Shown in pieces: positions 1 to 8,475 of a stretch of DNA of 64,000 nucleotides. This DNA comes from Limosilactobacillus caviae (lineage in GTDB: Bacteria; Bacillota; Bacilli; Lactobacillales; Lactobacillaceae). Within the stretch, counting starts at the first letter, position 1. The number at the start of each line of letters is the position of its first letter. The notes beneath the pieces were generated by a model. That model was not told where the DNA came from. It saw only the letters and a program-made list of their open reading frames with translations, and did no database searches. Position numbers and translations under genes: made by a program. The stretch spans positions 1-64,000 of the forward strand of contig NZ_BMDS01000002.1 of assembly GCF_014635905.1 (NCBI RefSeq), in the 5' to 3' direction.

Positions 1-80
1 TGCCGAACACAGAAGTTAAGCTTCAACACGCCGAAAGTAGTTGGGGGATCGCTCCCTGCGAGGATAGGGCGTTGCCACGC
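1..80 (+). rRNA. rrf: 5S ribosomal RNA, 3' part
   Basis: The first ~80 bases match the 3' two thirds of a Firmicutes 5S rRNA: the conserved loop around CCGAACACAGAAGTTAAGC, then GGGGGATCGCTCCC, and a 3' end at GTTGCCACGC. The usual length is about 117 nt, so roughly 37 nt lie left of the window. An rRNA operon therefore ends here. The exact 3' end is approximate. Confidence 0.95.
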
Positions 81-87
81 TAATAAT

Positions 88-130
88 AAAAGAGGGTTAC
101 ATATCGCTTTTGGTATGTAACCCTCTTTTA
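88..130 (+). terminator. Intrinsic terminator of the rRNA operon
   Basis: AAAGAGGGTTACATA pairs with TATGTAACCCTCTTT across a short loop, followed by a T-rich end. It begins just after the 5S 3' end. The symmetrical A and T flanks would let it work in both directions. Confidence 0.9.
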
Positions 131-183
131 GTGCTTTCTTGATTCAGTTAAGTGCATAAGCGAAACGAACACACGAAACAAAA

Positions 184-282
184 AGTAAGCAGTCAATAGT
201 AGTACGTATTGAAAAAATAGGGTCATGAGCTACCAACATGGTAATTTATGACCCTGTTATTATTTATGGCATTCTGCTTACT
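184..282. repeat. Nested inverted repeat, 99 bp
   Basis: Outer arms AGTAAGCAG (184-192) and CTGCTTACT (274-282) are perfect reverse complements. Inside them, 218-234 pairs with 240-255 (AGGGTCAT with ATGACCCT, GTACC-like bases with GGTA) across a 5-base loop. The inner hairpin is flanked by A-rich and T-rich sequence, so it could be a bidirectional terminator. The outer arms suggest a small palindromic element. No family is recognised. Confidence 0.55.
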
Positions 283-545
283 GTGATGATTCTTTTTAGT
301 TATTTTACGGCTAATTAAATAAATACTTGCTAAAAGCTACAAGAAGGCGATAACTACAGGTAGCACGTTTTTTATTATCTTAACGTGCTCAATCCCGATC
401 ATTCGAAAGTTGAAACTTTAAGCCATGTTTATTTCTCTATTTTTGAGGAATATAAATAAAAGTCTGTCAAATTAAGGGAAATTCTTGTATCATTATTCAT
501 GGAGGTTACCTTCTTTTCTGTGTGATTTGGCGATTTCATTGTATC

Positions 546-566
546 AGAGGGCGGACCTCTTTTTTA
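546..566 (+). terminator. Possible short plus-strand terminator
   Basis: AGAGG and CCTCT (546-550, 556-560) form a 5-bp stem with a 5-base loop, followed directly by TTTTTT. No plus-strand gene precedes it, so it would end an unseen small RNA or read-through from the rRNA operon. The stem is short. Confidence 0.3.
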
Positions 567-570
567 TTTT

Positions 571-626
571 AAAAGAAAAAAGTCTGATATTGATATCGAA
601 AGTAGTGTTTCTATATCAATATCAGA
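571..626 (-). terminator. Intrinsic terminator of the lactonase gene
   Basis: TCTGATATTGATAT (583-596) and ATATCAATATCAGA (613-626) are perfect reverse complements. Read on the minus strand, the stem is followed by TTTTTTCTTTT (571-581). It lies about 40 bases downstream of the minus-strand lactonase stop. Confidence 0.85.
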
Positions 627-663
627 TATTATAGAGCCAATAATTGCAGTTATGTTACGCTAT

Positions 664-1692
664 TTACTTCCATTTCATAACACAAACTGGTTCTGGACAA
701 GCTACATCTTTTTGCAGAAGAGTCAGCTTACCAGTTGTTGGATCCCGCTTGTAAAGGGTAAGATTATCTGTGTTTTGGTTTGAAGCTAAAAGGTAATGTT
801 CATCTTGGTTTAAGTTAAAGTCGCGTGGGAAGTCACCTTCAGTAGAAATAGACTGGATATGCTTAACGGTGAAATCCGGTTGAATTTCAAAGACAGCAAT
901 TGTGTTTTCTCCCCGATTAGAAGTGTATACAAATTTACCATCGCTTGAAATACGGATAGCTGCTGCTCCATTATGGGCAGTCCAGGTTGAAGGAATCGTT
1001 TTAATTATTTGTAAGTGCTTGAAAGAAGCATCCGAACTGTTGTACTTCAATACTTCTAATTTACTGCTTAATTCCCCTAATAGGTATGCATATTTGCCAT
1101 TTGGGTGGAATGCAATATGACGGGTTCCAAAACCATCCTCACATTTGTAACGTGAAACAGCTGTTAGTTTGCCATTGTCAGATACATCGTAGACAACAAC
1201 AAGATCCATTCCTAGATCACAAACTACTAACCGATTGTCGGGAGTTAAGTCAGCATAATGAACATGAGGAGCTTCTTGTTCTGGTTGTGGACCAGTTGCA
1301 CCCTCATGCAAAACCGAATCAGTTTGGGTAAGGGTGCCGTCTGAATTAATCTTGAACACATCTACTTTAGCAGTGTGGTAATTAGCACTGTAAAGCAAAT
1401 GACGTTTCTCATCGACACCTACATATGCAGGTGGTGCACCGGCTGCTAAGACTTCACTTAACATCTTTGCGTTATTGTCATCTAAGGAATATGAAGCAAC
1501 TCCCCCTTGATCATCTACTTGCTTAATAGCATAAATCCGACCGTCTTGGCCCACCTGTAGATACGCTGGCTTTTGTGATGGGATTGCCAGACTTACATCG
1601 GTAATTTTTTCTCGATCAGTATCAAGTGTGACCTTGTAAATTCCTTTACTTGTCTTTTTGGTATAGGTTCCAATTAGAAATTGTTCAATCAA
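664..1692 (-). CDS. pgl: Lactonase family protein (6-phosphogluconolactonase-like beta-propeller)
   Basis: 342 residues, the usual length of the seven-bladed propeller lactonases (YbhE/YkgB type). By family this would be a cytoplasmic enzyme hydrolysing 6-phosphogluconolactone in the phosphogluconate route, though many members are unproven. Visible family motifs are IGTYTKKTSKGIY at the N terminus, FGTRHIAFHPNGKYAYLLGE near the middle, ASNRGENTIAVF, and GDFPRDF with SNQNTDNLTLY near the C terminus. No signal peptide or membrane segment is seen. The ATG start has AAAAAGGAGG upstream. It is monocistronic, with its own terminator. Confidence 0.85.
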   Translation of the reverse strand: MIEQFLIGTYTKKTSKGIYKVTLDTDREKITDVSLAIPSQKPAYLQVGQDGRIYAIKQVDDQGGVASYSLDDNNAKMLSEVLAAGAPPAYVGVDEKRHLLYSANYHTAKVDVFKINSDGTLTQTDSVLHEGATGPQPEQEAPHVHYADLTPDNRLVVCDLGMDLVVVYDVSDNGKLTAVSRYKCEDGFGTRHIAFHPNGKYAYLLGELSSKLEVLKYNSSDASFKHLQIIKTIPSTWTAHNGAAAIRISSDGKFVYTSNRGENTIAVFEIQPDFTVKHIQSISTEGDFPRDFNLNQDEHYLLASNQNTDNLTLYKRDPTTGKLTLLQKDVACPEPVCVMKWK

Positions 1693-1809
1693 TTCAATTT
1701 CCTCCTTTTTGAAAATGCTTACCTATATAATAGCAATTTGCCCACTGTAATTCTAGCTGTGATACACTGTTCTTAGTATTTTTTATTATTAGTTAATGGA
1801 GGAAAGAAC

Positions 1810-2663
1810 GTGAAGAAAGTAGAACGTCAGCGTGAATTAGTAAAAAGTAATATTGATCTGTTCCAATGTCCCGTATGCGAGCAGCCAATGAAAAAAATAG
1901 AAGGAAATAGTCTTGTTTGTATTAATAACCATCGCTTTGACTTTAACCGGCATGGATATCTTCATTTCCTTAATGGTGCCGCCAACACTGAATATGGTAG
2001 TGAAATGTTTAATTCGCGCCGGCAGCTCCTAAATGCGGGACTATTTAGTCCTATTATTGAAGGAATCAGTAAATTGCTGCCAGCAAAGTCAATGAAGATT
2101 TTGGATGTTGGTACTGGTGAAGGAACACCATTAATGCAATTAAACGCTCTTCGTTTGAAATATTCTGATACAATGATTGGATTCGACATTTCTAAACCAG
2201 GAATAACTTTAGCAACCCAATTACCTCTAGCAGCATTTTTTTTGTTGCTGATTTACGGAAATTACCATTTACTGCACAAAGTTTTGATTTGATTTTAGAA
2301 TTATTTTCTCCTTCAGATTATCAAGAATTTAATCGGGTCTTAAAAAATAATGGAATGCTAATTAAGGTAATTCCTAATGCTAATTATTTAATTGAATTGC
2401 GCCATCTTTTATACCAAGATGGGGAGCGTAACTATCAATACGATAATTCACGGGTTGTGGAATTATTTAAACAGCACTATCCGAATAGTCAGATTAAAAA
2501 AATAAAGTATCGTTTCGATATTCCAAATGGGTTGCAAGAGGCATTATTGGAGATGACTCCGTTGCATTGGGGAGAAAATGCTAAAAAATTATCCCGAGAA
2601 GAACTTGACCAACTAACAACAATCACTGTTGATGTTAGTTTATTAATTACGAAAAAAAGTTAA
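1810..2663 (+). pseudogene. rlmA: 23S rRNA (guanine-N1)-methyltransferase, RlmA type, frameshifted
   Basis: Two reading frames together make one RlmA/TlrB-type SAM-dependent methyltransferase of about 284 residues, the normal family length. The first frame (1810-2292) has the N-terminal zinc site (Cys20, Cys23, Cys37, His41) and SAM motif ILDVGTGEGTP. The second frame carries on with VADLRKLPFTAQSFDLILEL, which follows correctly when the frame changes at the T8 run 2236-2243. One extra T would restore a single frame. Without it, translation ends at 2292 and loses the rest of the catalytic domain. The family methylates a G in 23S rRNA helix 35. An assembly or sequencing error in the T run is equally possible. 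Confidence 0.85.
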
Positions 2664-2681
2664 TTTAATATTGCATCTGCG

Positions 2682-2701
2682 ATAATTTAGTGCTAAATTA
2701 T
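2682..2701. repeat. 20-bp near-perfect palindrome after rlmA
   Basis: ATAATTTAG and CTAAATTAT flank two bases (TG). It is too AT-rich and lacks a T tract, so it is not an obvious terminator. It could be a weak hairpin or a dimeric-protein operator. No regulator is recognised. Confidence 0.4.
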
Positions 2702-2714
2702 TATAAGAAATCGT

Positions 2715-2816
2715 TTGATAATTGACATCGAAACGTATAAATTCGTTGGTGATTATCAAGGAGTACTTCATTAAAGCAGCGTTTCGCCGTGCCCACACCG
2801 AGACCCTGCTTTTTTT
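2715..2816 (+). promoter_or_regulatory. Structured leader with terminator upstream of trmL (unassigned)
   Basis: TTGATAAT (2715-2722) pairs perfectly with ATTATCAA (2752-2759), and CGAA/TTCG can pair inside this arm. A strong terminator follows: AGCAG plus GTTTCG pairing with CGAGAC plus CTGCT (about 2775-2811), with an 11-base loop GCCGTGCCCAC-like and then seven T. It ends about 24 bases before the trmL start, so it could be an attenuator or a separate small RNA. I do not recognise it as a T-box or a known riboswitch class. Confidence 0.5.
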
Positions 2817-2839
2817 ATTTGTTTAAGGAGATTTTTATT

Positions 2840-3349
2840 ATGACAAACCATATTGTCCTGTTTGAACCGCTTTTTCCAGCTAATACCGGGAATATTGCTC
2901 GTACTTGTGCAGGTACGAATACCGAGCTGCATTTAATAAAGCCCCTTGGATTCTCAACAGATGATAAACATATGAAGCGAGCTGGACTGGATTATTGGGA
3001 CAAAGTAAAAATTACATATCATGAAGACTTGCCTTCATTTATGAAAACAATTCCTGATATCAACCGCTTATACATTGTTTCAAAATTTGCCACGCATGAT
3101 TACACCGATGTAGATTATACTGGTGAAGGGGATCATTATTTCTTGTTTGGAAAAGAGACAACAGGGCTACCAGAACGGTTTATGCAAAGATATCCTGAAA
3201 ATGCTATTCGGATTCCTCAAAATGATGAAAATATTCGGGCATTAAACCTTTCAAATAGCGCCGCAATTGTTATTTATGAAGCGCTGCGGCAGCAGAACTT
3301 TCCCCGATTAGCGCGTGTCCACCGTTATGAATTTGATAAATTAAAATAA
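2840..3349 (+). CDS. trmL: tRNA (cytidine/uridine-34 2'-O)-methyltransferase TrmL (SPOUT family)
   Basis: 169 residues, typical of TrmL/YibK. The family methylates the 2'-OH of the wobble base in certain leucine tRNAs with SAM, acting as a trefoil-knot dimer. Visible SPOUT motifs are PANTGNIART near residue 14, LFGKETTGLPE near residue 103, and IRIPQNDENIRALNLSNSAA near residue 128. The ATG at 2840 is chosen because AAGGAG sits just upstream. The longer GTG start at 2789 would read through the leader terminator. It is followed by ftsK after 21 bases. Confidence 0.92.
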   Translation: MTNHIVLFEPLFPANTGNIARTCAGTNTELHLIKPLGFSTDDKHMKRAGLDYWDKVKITYHEDLPSFMKTIPDINRLYIVSKFATHDYTDVDYTGEGDHYFLFGKETTGLPERFMQRYPENAIRIPQNDENIRALNLSNSAAIVIYEALRQQNFPRLARVHRYEFDKLK

Positions 3350-3370
3350 GATTAGGGAGGCAATAATAAG

Positions 3371-5722
3371 ATGGCGAGAAGAAGAAAAGTATCATCCCGC
3401 CGGACAAAAGGGCAGACAAAAAAGAAAAAACAGCAATATCGGTTAATTGATAACTTGCTTGGTGTTATTGTTTGCCTGTTAATGTTAGTTGGCTTATTTA
3501 ATCTAGGAGTATTAGGTACTTTCCTTGACAACTGTTTTAAAATCTTTGTTGGTGAATCTTATCCGCTCGCAATGGTTATTGTATTTCTGTATGGCTTATG
3601 TTTTGCACTTTATAGTCATTGGCCACATTTTAAGAAACGTTGGGTTGCTGGTACACTTATCGCTTATACTGGGTTCTTAATGTGGCTGCAAACTGTTATG
3701 TTTCAGCGTTTGAATCTTCACGCCAAAATAATTGAAACTACTTGGAATAGTCTTAGTAAGGTTATCTTTAATGGTGATTCGACAGTTTCTGTGGGCGGGG
3801 GGATGATTGGTGCTTATTTATATAACGGAAGCAATATTTTAATTTCTGAAGTTGGGACGGCCATTTTAGCATGGTTATTAATGATTATCGGAATTATTAT
3901 TTTCTTCGCTTTGCCATGGCGTGACTTCTTGGTAAAACTAGGAATTGGAATTAAAAAATCTGGAACAGCAATGGCAAATGCCCATGAACAATTAATAAAA
4001 AAGAGGTCTGAGAATGTACCAAAATCAGTCCCTGCTTCTTCAATCAGCGCCCCAATTGCTAGAGCATCGCGACAGGTAAAGGATTTCTTTACTGATCAAG
4101 AGCCTGAGACACCGACCTCACCACTAGCATCAGCTGCAGTTTCATCATCTCCTGCTCCAGCAAGCGAACCAACCATTCGTGTGGCAAGTGAAAGCCAGAA
4201 TGATGAAGAAAGTAATATCAATGGGGACGACACTTCTTCTGAAAATCAAACAGACTCCGAGGTAACATTAACCGGAATCGATGCTAAAGAAGATGATGAT
4301 TATCAATTACCGCCAATTAGCTTATTGAGTCAAGTGAAGGCGACCGATCAGCAAGAAGACTTGCGTAATATTAAGAAAAATACGCAAACTCTTCAGCAGA
4401 CATTAAAATCTTTTGGTGTCGATGCCACAGTTGAAAATGTTAATCTTGGACCTTCAGTGACAAAGTATGAGTTACGACCTGCAGTGGGAGTAAAAGTCAG
4501 TCGGATTACTCATTTAGCCGATGATTTAGCCCTTGCTTTAGCGGCAAAGGATATTCGGATTGAGGCTCCTATTCCTGGAAAATCACTGATTGGAATTGAA
4601 GTGCCAAACCAGCAAATTGCCACTGTTGGATTTAGGGATATGGTTGAGAATGCTCCTAATAATGACAAACCGATGGAAGTACCTCTTGGCAGAAGCGTTA
4701 CTGGCGATGTTAAGATGGCAGACTTAACCAAGATGCCGCACCTCTTAATTGCAGGAGCAACGGGGAGTGGGAAATCGGTTGCTATTAATGTAATTATCAC
4801 AAGTATCCTATTAAAAGCTAAACCCCATCAGGTTAAAATGTTGATGATTGATCCCAAGAAAGTTGAATTAAGTGTTTATAACGGTATCCCTCATCTACTA
4901 AGCCCAGTAGTTTCAGAGCCTAAGAAAGCGGCGCGGGCACTTGGTAAGGTGGTTGCTGAAATGGAGCGCCGATATGAATTATTTGCTAAATTCGGAGTAC
5001 GAAATCTTGATGGATATAATAAATTTGTCCAGCAACAGAATGATGAGCATCCCGAAGATTCGCAGGCTAAATTACCATTGGTGTTAGTAATTGTTGACGA
5101 ATTAGCGGATTTAATGATGACTGTTTCTCACGACGTTGAAGATGCAATTGTCCGAATTGCTCAAATGGGACGTGCTGCTGGTATTCATATGATTTTAGCA
5201 ACGCAGCGTCCATCGGTGGATGTTATTACCGGATTAATCAAAGCCAATGTCCCATCACGGATTGCTTTTGCCGTTTCGAGTGGGATTGACTCACGAACTA
5301 TTATTGATACTAACGGAGCTGAAAAACTCCTTGGTCGCGGGGATATGTTATTTGAACCGATCGACCAAAATAAGCCTGTTCGAATTCAAGGAGCATTTAT
5401 TTCTGATCATGATGTTGAAGCAGTAGTTGATTTTATTAAGAGTGAGAGTGCTGCTGAATATGATGATAATATGGTTGTAACAGATAATGAAATTGAACAA
5501 GAAGAGCAGGCTGAAGAGGAAGATGAATTATTTCCAGAGGCATTAGATTTCGTGGTTGATCAGCAGAAAGCATCGACTTCGCTAATCCAACGTCGCTTTA
5601 GAATTGGTTATAATCGTGCTGCACGGATTATTGACGATATGGAACAACGTGGATTTATTGGACCCGCTAATGGTTCAAAACCACGAGAAGTTTATAAACA
5701 AAAGGATGAAAATACACTTTAA
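3371..5722 (+). CDS. ftsK: DNA translocase FtsK/SpoIIIE
   Basis: 783 residues, close to Bacillus SpoIIIE. This septal membrane ATPase pumps chromosomal DNA during late division. In order: a basic N terminus, about four membrane segments (residues ~25-190), a Ser/Pro/acid-rich linker (~215-310), the motor domain with Walker A GATGSGKS (~461-468) and Walker [13 protein letters not shown] (~570), [12 protein letters not shown], and a C-terminal winged-helix gamma domain (~715-783) that in this family reads orienting DNA sites. GGGAGG precedes the ATG. A strong terminator follows the stop. Confidence 0.96.
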   Translation: MARRRKVSSRRTKGQTKKKKQQYRLIDNLLGVIVCLLMLVGLFNLGVLGTFLDNCFKIFVGESYPLAMVIVFLYGLCFALYSHWPHFKKRWVAGTLIAYTGFLMWLQTVMFQRLNLHAKIIETTWNSLSKVIFNGDSTVSVGGGMIGAYLYNGSNILISEVGTAILAWLLMIIGIIIFFALPWRDFLVKLGIGIKKSGTAMANAHEQLIKKRSENVPKSVPASSISAPIARASRQVKDFFTDQEPETPTSPLASAAVSSSPAPASEPTIRVASESQNDEESNINGDDTSSENQTDSEVTLTGIDAKEDDDYQLPPISLLSQVKATDQQEDLRNIKKNTQTLQQTLKSFGVDATVENVNLGPSVTKYELRPAVGVKVSRITHLADDLALALAAKDIRIEAPIPGKSLIGIEVPNQQIATVGFRDMVENAPNNDKPMEVPLGRSVTGDVKMADLTKMPHLLIAGATGSGKSVAINVIITSILLKAKPHQVKMLMIDPKKVELSVYNGIPHLLSPVVSEPKKAARALGKVVAEMERRYELFAKFGVRNLDGYNKFVQQQNDEHPEDSQAKLPLVLVIVDELADLMMTVSHDVEDAIVRIAQMGRAAGIHMILATQRPSVDVITGLIKANVPSRIAFAVSSGIDSRTIIDTNGAEKLLGRGDMLFEPIDQNKPVRIQGAFISDHDVEAVVDFIKSESAAEYDDNMVVTDNEIEQEEQAEEEDELFPEALDFVVDQQKASTSLIQRRFRIGYNRAARIIDDMEQRGFIGPANGSKPREVYKQKDENTL

Positions 5723-5742
5723 TAGTTTATAATTCAAAACAC

Positions 5743-5792
5743 AAATGGGGCTCCAGTATTCGGTAAAGCCGAATACTGGAGCCCCATTTGTA
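5743..5792. terminator. Bidirectional terminator between ftsK and the DUF4044-like gene
   Basis: A ~21-bp near-perfect stem (AAATGGGGCTCCAG ... CTGGAGCCCCATTT) surrounds a TAAA-containing loop. A-rich and T-rich flanks let it serve ftsK on the plus strand and the small gene at 5820-5939 on the minus strand. Its pattern resembles the hairpin at 46968-47012. Confidence 0.9.
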
Positions 5793-5819
5793 TATAAAAC
5801 GATTGAGATCTTTAATGAG

Positions 5820-5939
5820 TTAAATTAAGTTTAAGGATGCTACTGCGCCAAAAATTAATGAGCCGAGCATTGCAATTAACATTAGCCAAATTGCAACCAT
5901 GGTAATTTTTTGGAAACGAGTTTTCTTTTTTCGTTGCAT
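5820..5939 (-). CDS. Small membrane protein, DUF4044-like
   Basis: A 39-residue reading frame starts MQRKKKTRFQKITMVAIW and ends GSLIFGAVASLNLI. It has a basic head of about 11 residues and one hydrophobic segment (residues ~13-37) with LIAMLGSLIFGA, which matches my memory of the DUF4044 family in lactobacilli. GGAAGG lies about 9 bases before the ATG. A longer minus-strand frame over the same DNA (5812-6003) is out of phase and reads as non-protein-like. Function is unknown; it is probably a single-pass membrane protein. Its position beside the dcw cluster may be conserved. Confidence 0.75.
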   Translation of the reverse strand: MQRKKKTRFQKITMVAIWLMLIAMLGSLIFGAVASLNLI

Positions 5940-6065
5940 TATTAACCATCCTTCCATTTTTATCAGTAATAGTAGTGTACCGCATTTTAATTGTCTTTTT
6001 CAAATCTTGTTTTAGATTATGTTAAACTAAAACTATTTAGGTCATTAAGAAAGGGATTGAAAATC

Positions 6066-6422
6066 TTGACGGTTAATATTAAAGTCATTATTTTAGAGAT
6101 TATCTTATTATTAATAGTAGGAGTTGCAGAACATCTTTTATTGAAGATCTCACATAAGGTAAAAAAAAATAAACATTTGTGGTGGGAATGGACAATTATT
6201 TTGTGGATCTTAATTATTTTTAATTTAGGATTTTATTGGCCAGCCTATCCAATTGCTGTTTGGATGATTTTAGCGTTGATATTAATTGGTATTCAAATAG
6301 TTCATAATCATGAATTCATTTATCGCCGTTATTGGCCAGTTTTTTGGCGCTATTCTGCATATTATGCGTTAATTATATATATTGGTAGCTTGGTTTTTTC
6401 TTCATGGTTACCGCTTGTTTAA
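6066..6422 (+). CDS. Membrane protein, DUF3397-like, upstream of mraZ
   Basis: About 118 residues with four hydrophobic segments and aromatic-rich loops (HLWWEWTIILW, HNHEFIYRRYWPVFWRYS). It resembles the DUF3397 proteins that sit just before mraZ in many lactobacilli. Function is unknown. The TTG start at 6066 is preferred because AAAGGG lies 10 bases upstream. The in-frame ATG at 5991 would put 25 residues over what looks like the promoter region shared with the divergent small gene. A terminator overlaps the stop, separating it from mraZ. Confidence 0.7.
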   Translation: MTVNIKVIILEIILLLIVGVAEHLLLKISHKVKKNKHLWWEWTIILWILIIFNLGFYWPAYPIAVWMILALILIGIQIVHNHEFIYRRYWPVFWRYSAYYALIIYIGSLVFSSWLPLV

Positions 6423-6455
6423 GAGGGTGGGAAATATCTCAACCTCTTTAAATAT
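6421..6455 (+). terminator. Terminator between the DUF3397-like gene and mraZ
   Basis: AAGAGGGTGGGA (6421-6432) pairs with TCTCAACCTCTT (6437-6448) with one mismatch and one G-U pair, followed by TAAATATTTT. It starts at the stop codon. mraZ therefore probably has its own promoter; TTTACA (6581-6586), 16 bases, TATTAC (6603-6608) is a weak candidate. Confidence 0.65.
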
Positions 6456-6696
6456 TTTAAAGGATAAAAATTTCATAGCGCCGTAGTTAACTAGTAGTTT
6501 GACCTCTGATTAGTACTGTATCAACCTGTCCATCCTTCTAGTACTTTCCAACTTTTATTTATTGTTTTAATTTTAGGGAATTTACAGACTATTTAGAACA
6601 TCTATTACTTTTTGATAAAATTCATAAAATTACGTGGTGAGAAGTGGGGGATTGTGGTAGACTTGACCTATAAAGTGGTAAGGGAGGTTATTAGTC

Positions 6697-7125
6697 GTGT
6701 TAATGGGCGAATTTACGCACACTATTGACGCTAAGGGTCGACTAATAATTCCAGCCAAATTTCGAGAACAATTGGGGACACACTTTATTGTTACTCGGGG
6801 GTTAGATGGGTGCTTGTTTGGGTACCCATTAAAAGAATGGGAACTTTTAGAACAGAAACTAAAAGCTTTACCACTAACAAAGCGCGATGCACGTGCATTT
6901 GTGCGTTTTTTATATTCTGCTGCGACTGATTGTGAAATCGACAAGCAGGGGCGGATTAATATTCCCTCGACCTTGCGAGCCCACGCAGCACTTGAAAAAA
7001 AGTGCGTTATAGTTGGCGTCTCCAACCGGTTAGAAGTTTGGAGCGAAGATCGGTGGAACAAGTTTACGAGTGATACAGCAGATAATTTTGATGAAATTGC
7101 AGAAGATCTTAATATTGATTTTTAA
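6697..7125 (+). CDS. mraZ: Transcriptional regulator MraZ
   Basis: 142 residues with two SpoVT/AbrB-like beta-barrel repeats, each carrying the D-x-x-GR signature: [14 protein letters not shown] near residue 12 and [15 protein letters not shown] near residue 85. By family it forms ring-shaped oligomers that bind repeats in its own promoter and repress the dcw operon. The GTG start fits AGGGAGG 9 bases upstream; the ATG two codons later is less well spaced. Its stop overlaps the ribosome site of rsmH, so the two are coupled. Confidence 0.93.
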   Translation: MLMGEFTHTIDAKGRLIIPAKFREQLGTHFIVTRGLDGCLFGYPLKEWELLEQKLKALPLTKRDARAFVRFLYSAATDCEIDKQGRINIPSTLRAHAALEKKCVIVGVSNRLEVWSEDRWNKFTSDTADNFDEIAEDLNIDF

Positions 7126-7140
7126 TGGAGGTTTTAGTTG

Positions 7141-8097
7141 ATGGCAGAATTTAAACATGTAACGGTACTTTTGAAGGAGGCCGTAGCAGGATTAAATGTG
7201 CAATCAACTGGCACTTACGTTGATGCAACATTAGGTGGTGGTGGCCACACGCAGGCGATATTACAACAGCTAGCGGGTGGTCATCTGTATTCTTTTGATC
7301 AAGATCAGACTGCAATTGAATATAATAAAGAACACCTAAAAACAGAGATTAATCAACACAAATTAACATTAGTAGAAGACAATTTTCGTAACCTAAAAGC
7401 GGAATTAAATCAATATAATGTCAATCGCATTGATGGTATTCTTTATGATTTAGGAGTTTCATCGCCACAGTTTGATGATGCTAAACGTGGTTTTAGTTAT
7501 CAACATGATGCGCCGCTAGATATGCGAATGAATCAGGAACAAGCATTATCGGCGATGGAAGTGGTTAACGATTGGCCATACGAGCGTTTAGTTAAGATCC
7601 TTTACCGATATGGTGAAGAAAAGTTTGCCAAGTCGATTGCAAGAAAAATTGAACAGCGTCGTGCGGTAACGCCAATCAGGACAACATTTGAGTTGGTTGA
7701 CGTAATTAAAGAAGCGATTCCGGCAGCAGCCCGGCGACATGGCGGTCATCCCGCTAAGAAGAGTTTTCAAGCAATTCGGATTGCCGTTAATGATGAACTG
7801 GGTGCTCTAGAGGAATCGTTGGAGCAAGCACTGACCTTGTTGAATGTTGGCGGACGGATTAGTGTAATTACATTCCAATCATTAGAAGACAGATTAGTTA
7901 AGACAATGTTTCGGGAGAAAACATCCTTGAGTGCTAATGTGCCACAAGGATTACCTGTAATTCCAGCAGGAATGGAGCCAAGTTTTAAACTAATTAACAA
8001 AAAACCAATCATAGCTAGTAATCAAGAATTAGTTGCAAATCATCGTGCGCATAGTGCCAAGTTGAGAATAATTGAAAGAATTAAAGAAGGAAAGTGA
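7141..8097 (+). CDS. rsmH: 16S rRNA (cytosine-1402-N4)-methyltransferase RsmH
   Basis: 318 residues. The family N4-methylates C1402 of 16S rRNA in the decoding centre, using SAM. Visible motifs are [10 protein letters not shown] at the N terminus, the SAM loop [29 protein letters not shown], and [12 protein letters not shown]. The length is normal (~310-320). The ATG at 7141 sits 9 bases after AATGGAGG; the TTG just before it is too close. It is the second gene of the division cluster, followed by ftsL after 6 bases. Confidence 0.95.
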   Translation: MAEFKHVTVLLKEAVAGLNVQSTGTYVDATLGGGGHTQAILQQLAGGHLYSFDQDQTAIEYNKEHLKTEINQHKLTLVEDNFRNLKAELNQYNVNRIDGILYDLGVSSPQFDDAKRGFSYQHDAPLDMRMNQEQALSAMEVVNDWPYERLVKILYRYGEEKFAKSIARKIEQRRAVTPIRTTFELVDVIKEAIPAAARRHGGHPAKKSFQAIRIAVNDELGALEESLEQALTLLNVGGRISVITFQSLEDRLVKTMFREKTSLSANVPQGLPVIPAGMEPSFKLINKKPIIASNQELVANHRAHSAKLRIIERIKEGK

Positions 8098-8103
8098 CAT
8101 ATT

Positions 8104-8475
8104 ATGGTTTCAAATGCGGCAAGGCAATTAGCAGGACAAGAACAGCCTCTGCAAATGCCAGAGAAGAAGACTTATCGTCAGCCACAAACATCACCGCAAC
8201 CAGTTAGGTGGTCAAAGTTTGAACGTTTTTTGGTAGCTGCGGGGAGTTTAATTACGTTAGTTTTAATGATTAGTCTTCTTTCAACAAAAATTAGTATTAA
8301 TAATCAGCAACGACATTTGCAAGATGTTCAAACACAAATTAGTAAAGCGAAAAGTAGTAATACAAGTTCGCAGCAAGAAATTGCCGAATTGACGAGTCAA
8401 TCGCATTTGAAATCAGCAGCGCATAAATATGGATTAACAGATAAAAATTCAAATGTAAGGAACGTTAATAAATAA
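8104..8475 (+). CDS. ftsL: Cell division protein FtsL
   Basis: 123 residues: a cytoplasmic Gln/Pro-rich N terminus, one membrane segment (~40-60, VAAGSLITLVLMISLL), and an outer region predicted as a coiled coil with many Gln and Ser. Sequence similarity in this family is weak, so the call rests on topology and on the position between rsmH and the division transpeptidase. FtsL joins DivIB and DivIC in the septal scaffold. Its stop TAA overlaps the next ATG. Confidence 0.85.
   Translation: MVSNAARQLAGQEQPLQMPEKKTYRQPQTSPQPVRWSKFERFLVAAGSLITLVLMISLLSTKISINNQQRHLQDVQTQISKAKSSNTSSQQEIAELTSQSHLKSAAHKYGLTDKNSNVRNVNK

Larger units (their letters stand above)
131..663. other. Gene-free region after the rRNA operon, rich in inverted repeats
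   Basis: About 530 bases hold no credible coding region on either strand. They contain a nested inverted repeat (184-282), a perfect 8-bp inverted repeat AGCACGTT/AACGTGCT (362-369 and 382-389), a small hairpin with a T tract (546-566) and the lactonase terminator (571-626). GAGGT at 502-506 could also pair with ACCTC at 555-559, which would compete with the 546-566 hairpin. That could indicate a small RNA, but no good promoter is visible. No tRNA follows the 5S here. Confidence 0.6.

Noticed and set aside
2789-2839. Longer trmL start at GTG 2789
   Set aside because: The extra 17 residues are encoded by the leader terminator; the ATG at 2840 has AAGGAG and a normal TrmL N terminus.
5812-6003. 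63-codon minus-strand frame
   Set aside because: It overlaps the better 39-codon gene out of phase, starts without a ribosome site and gives an unnatural sequence.
6630-7061. 143-codon minus-strand frame opposite mraZ
   Set aside because: It covers a recognised gene and its upstream DNA, has no ribosome site, and shows no domain.
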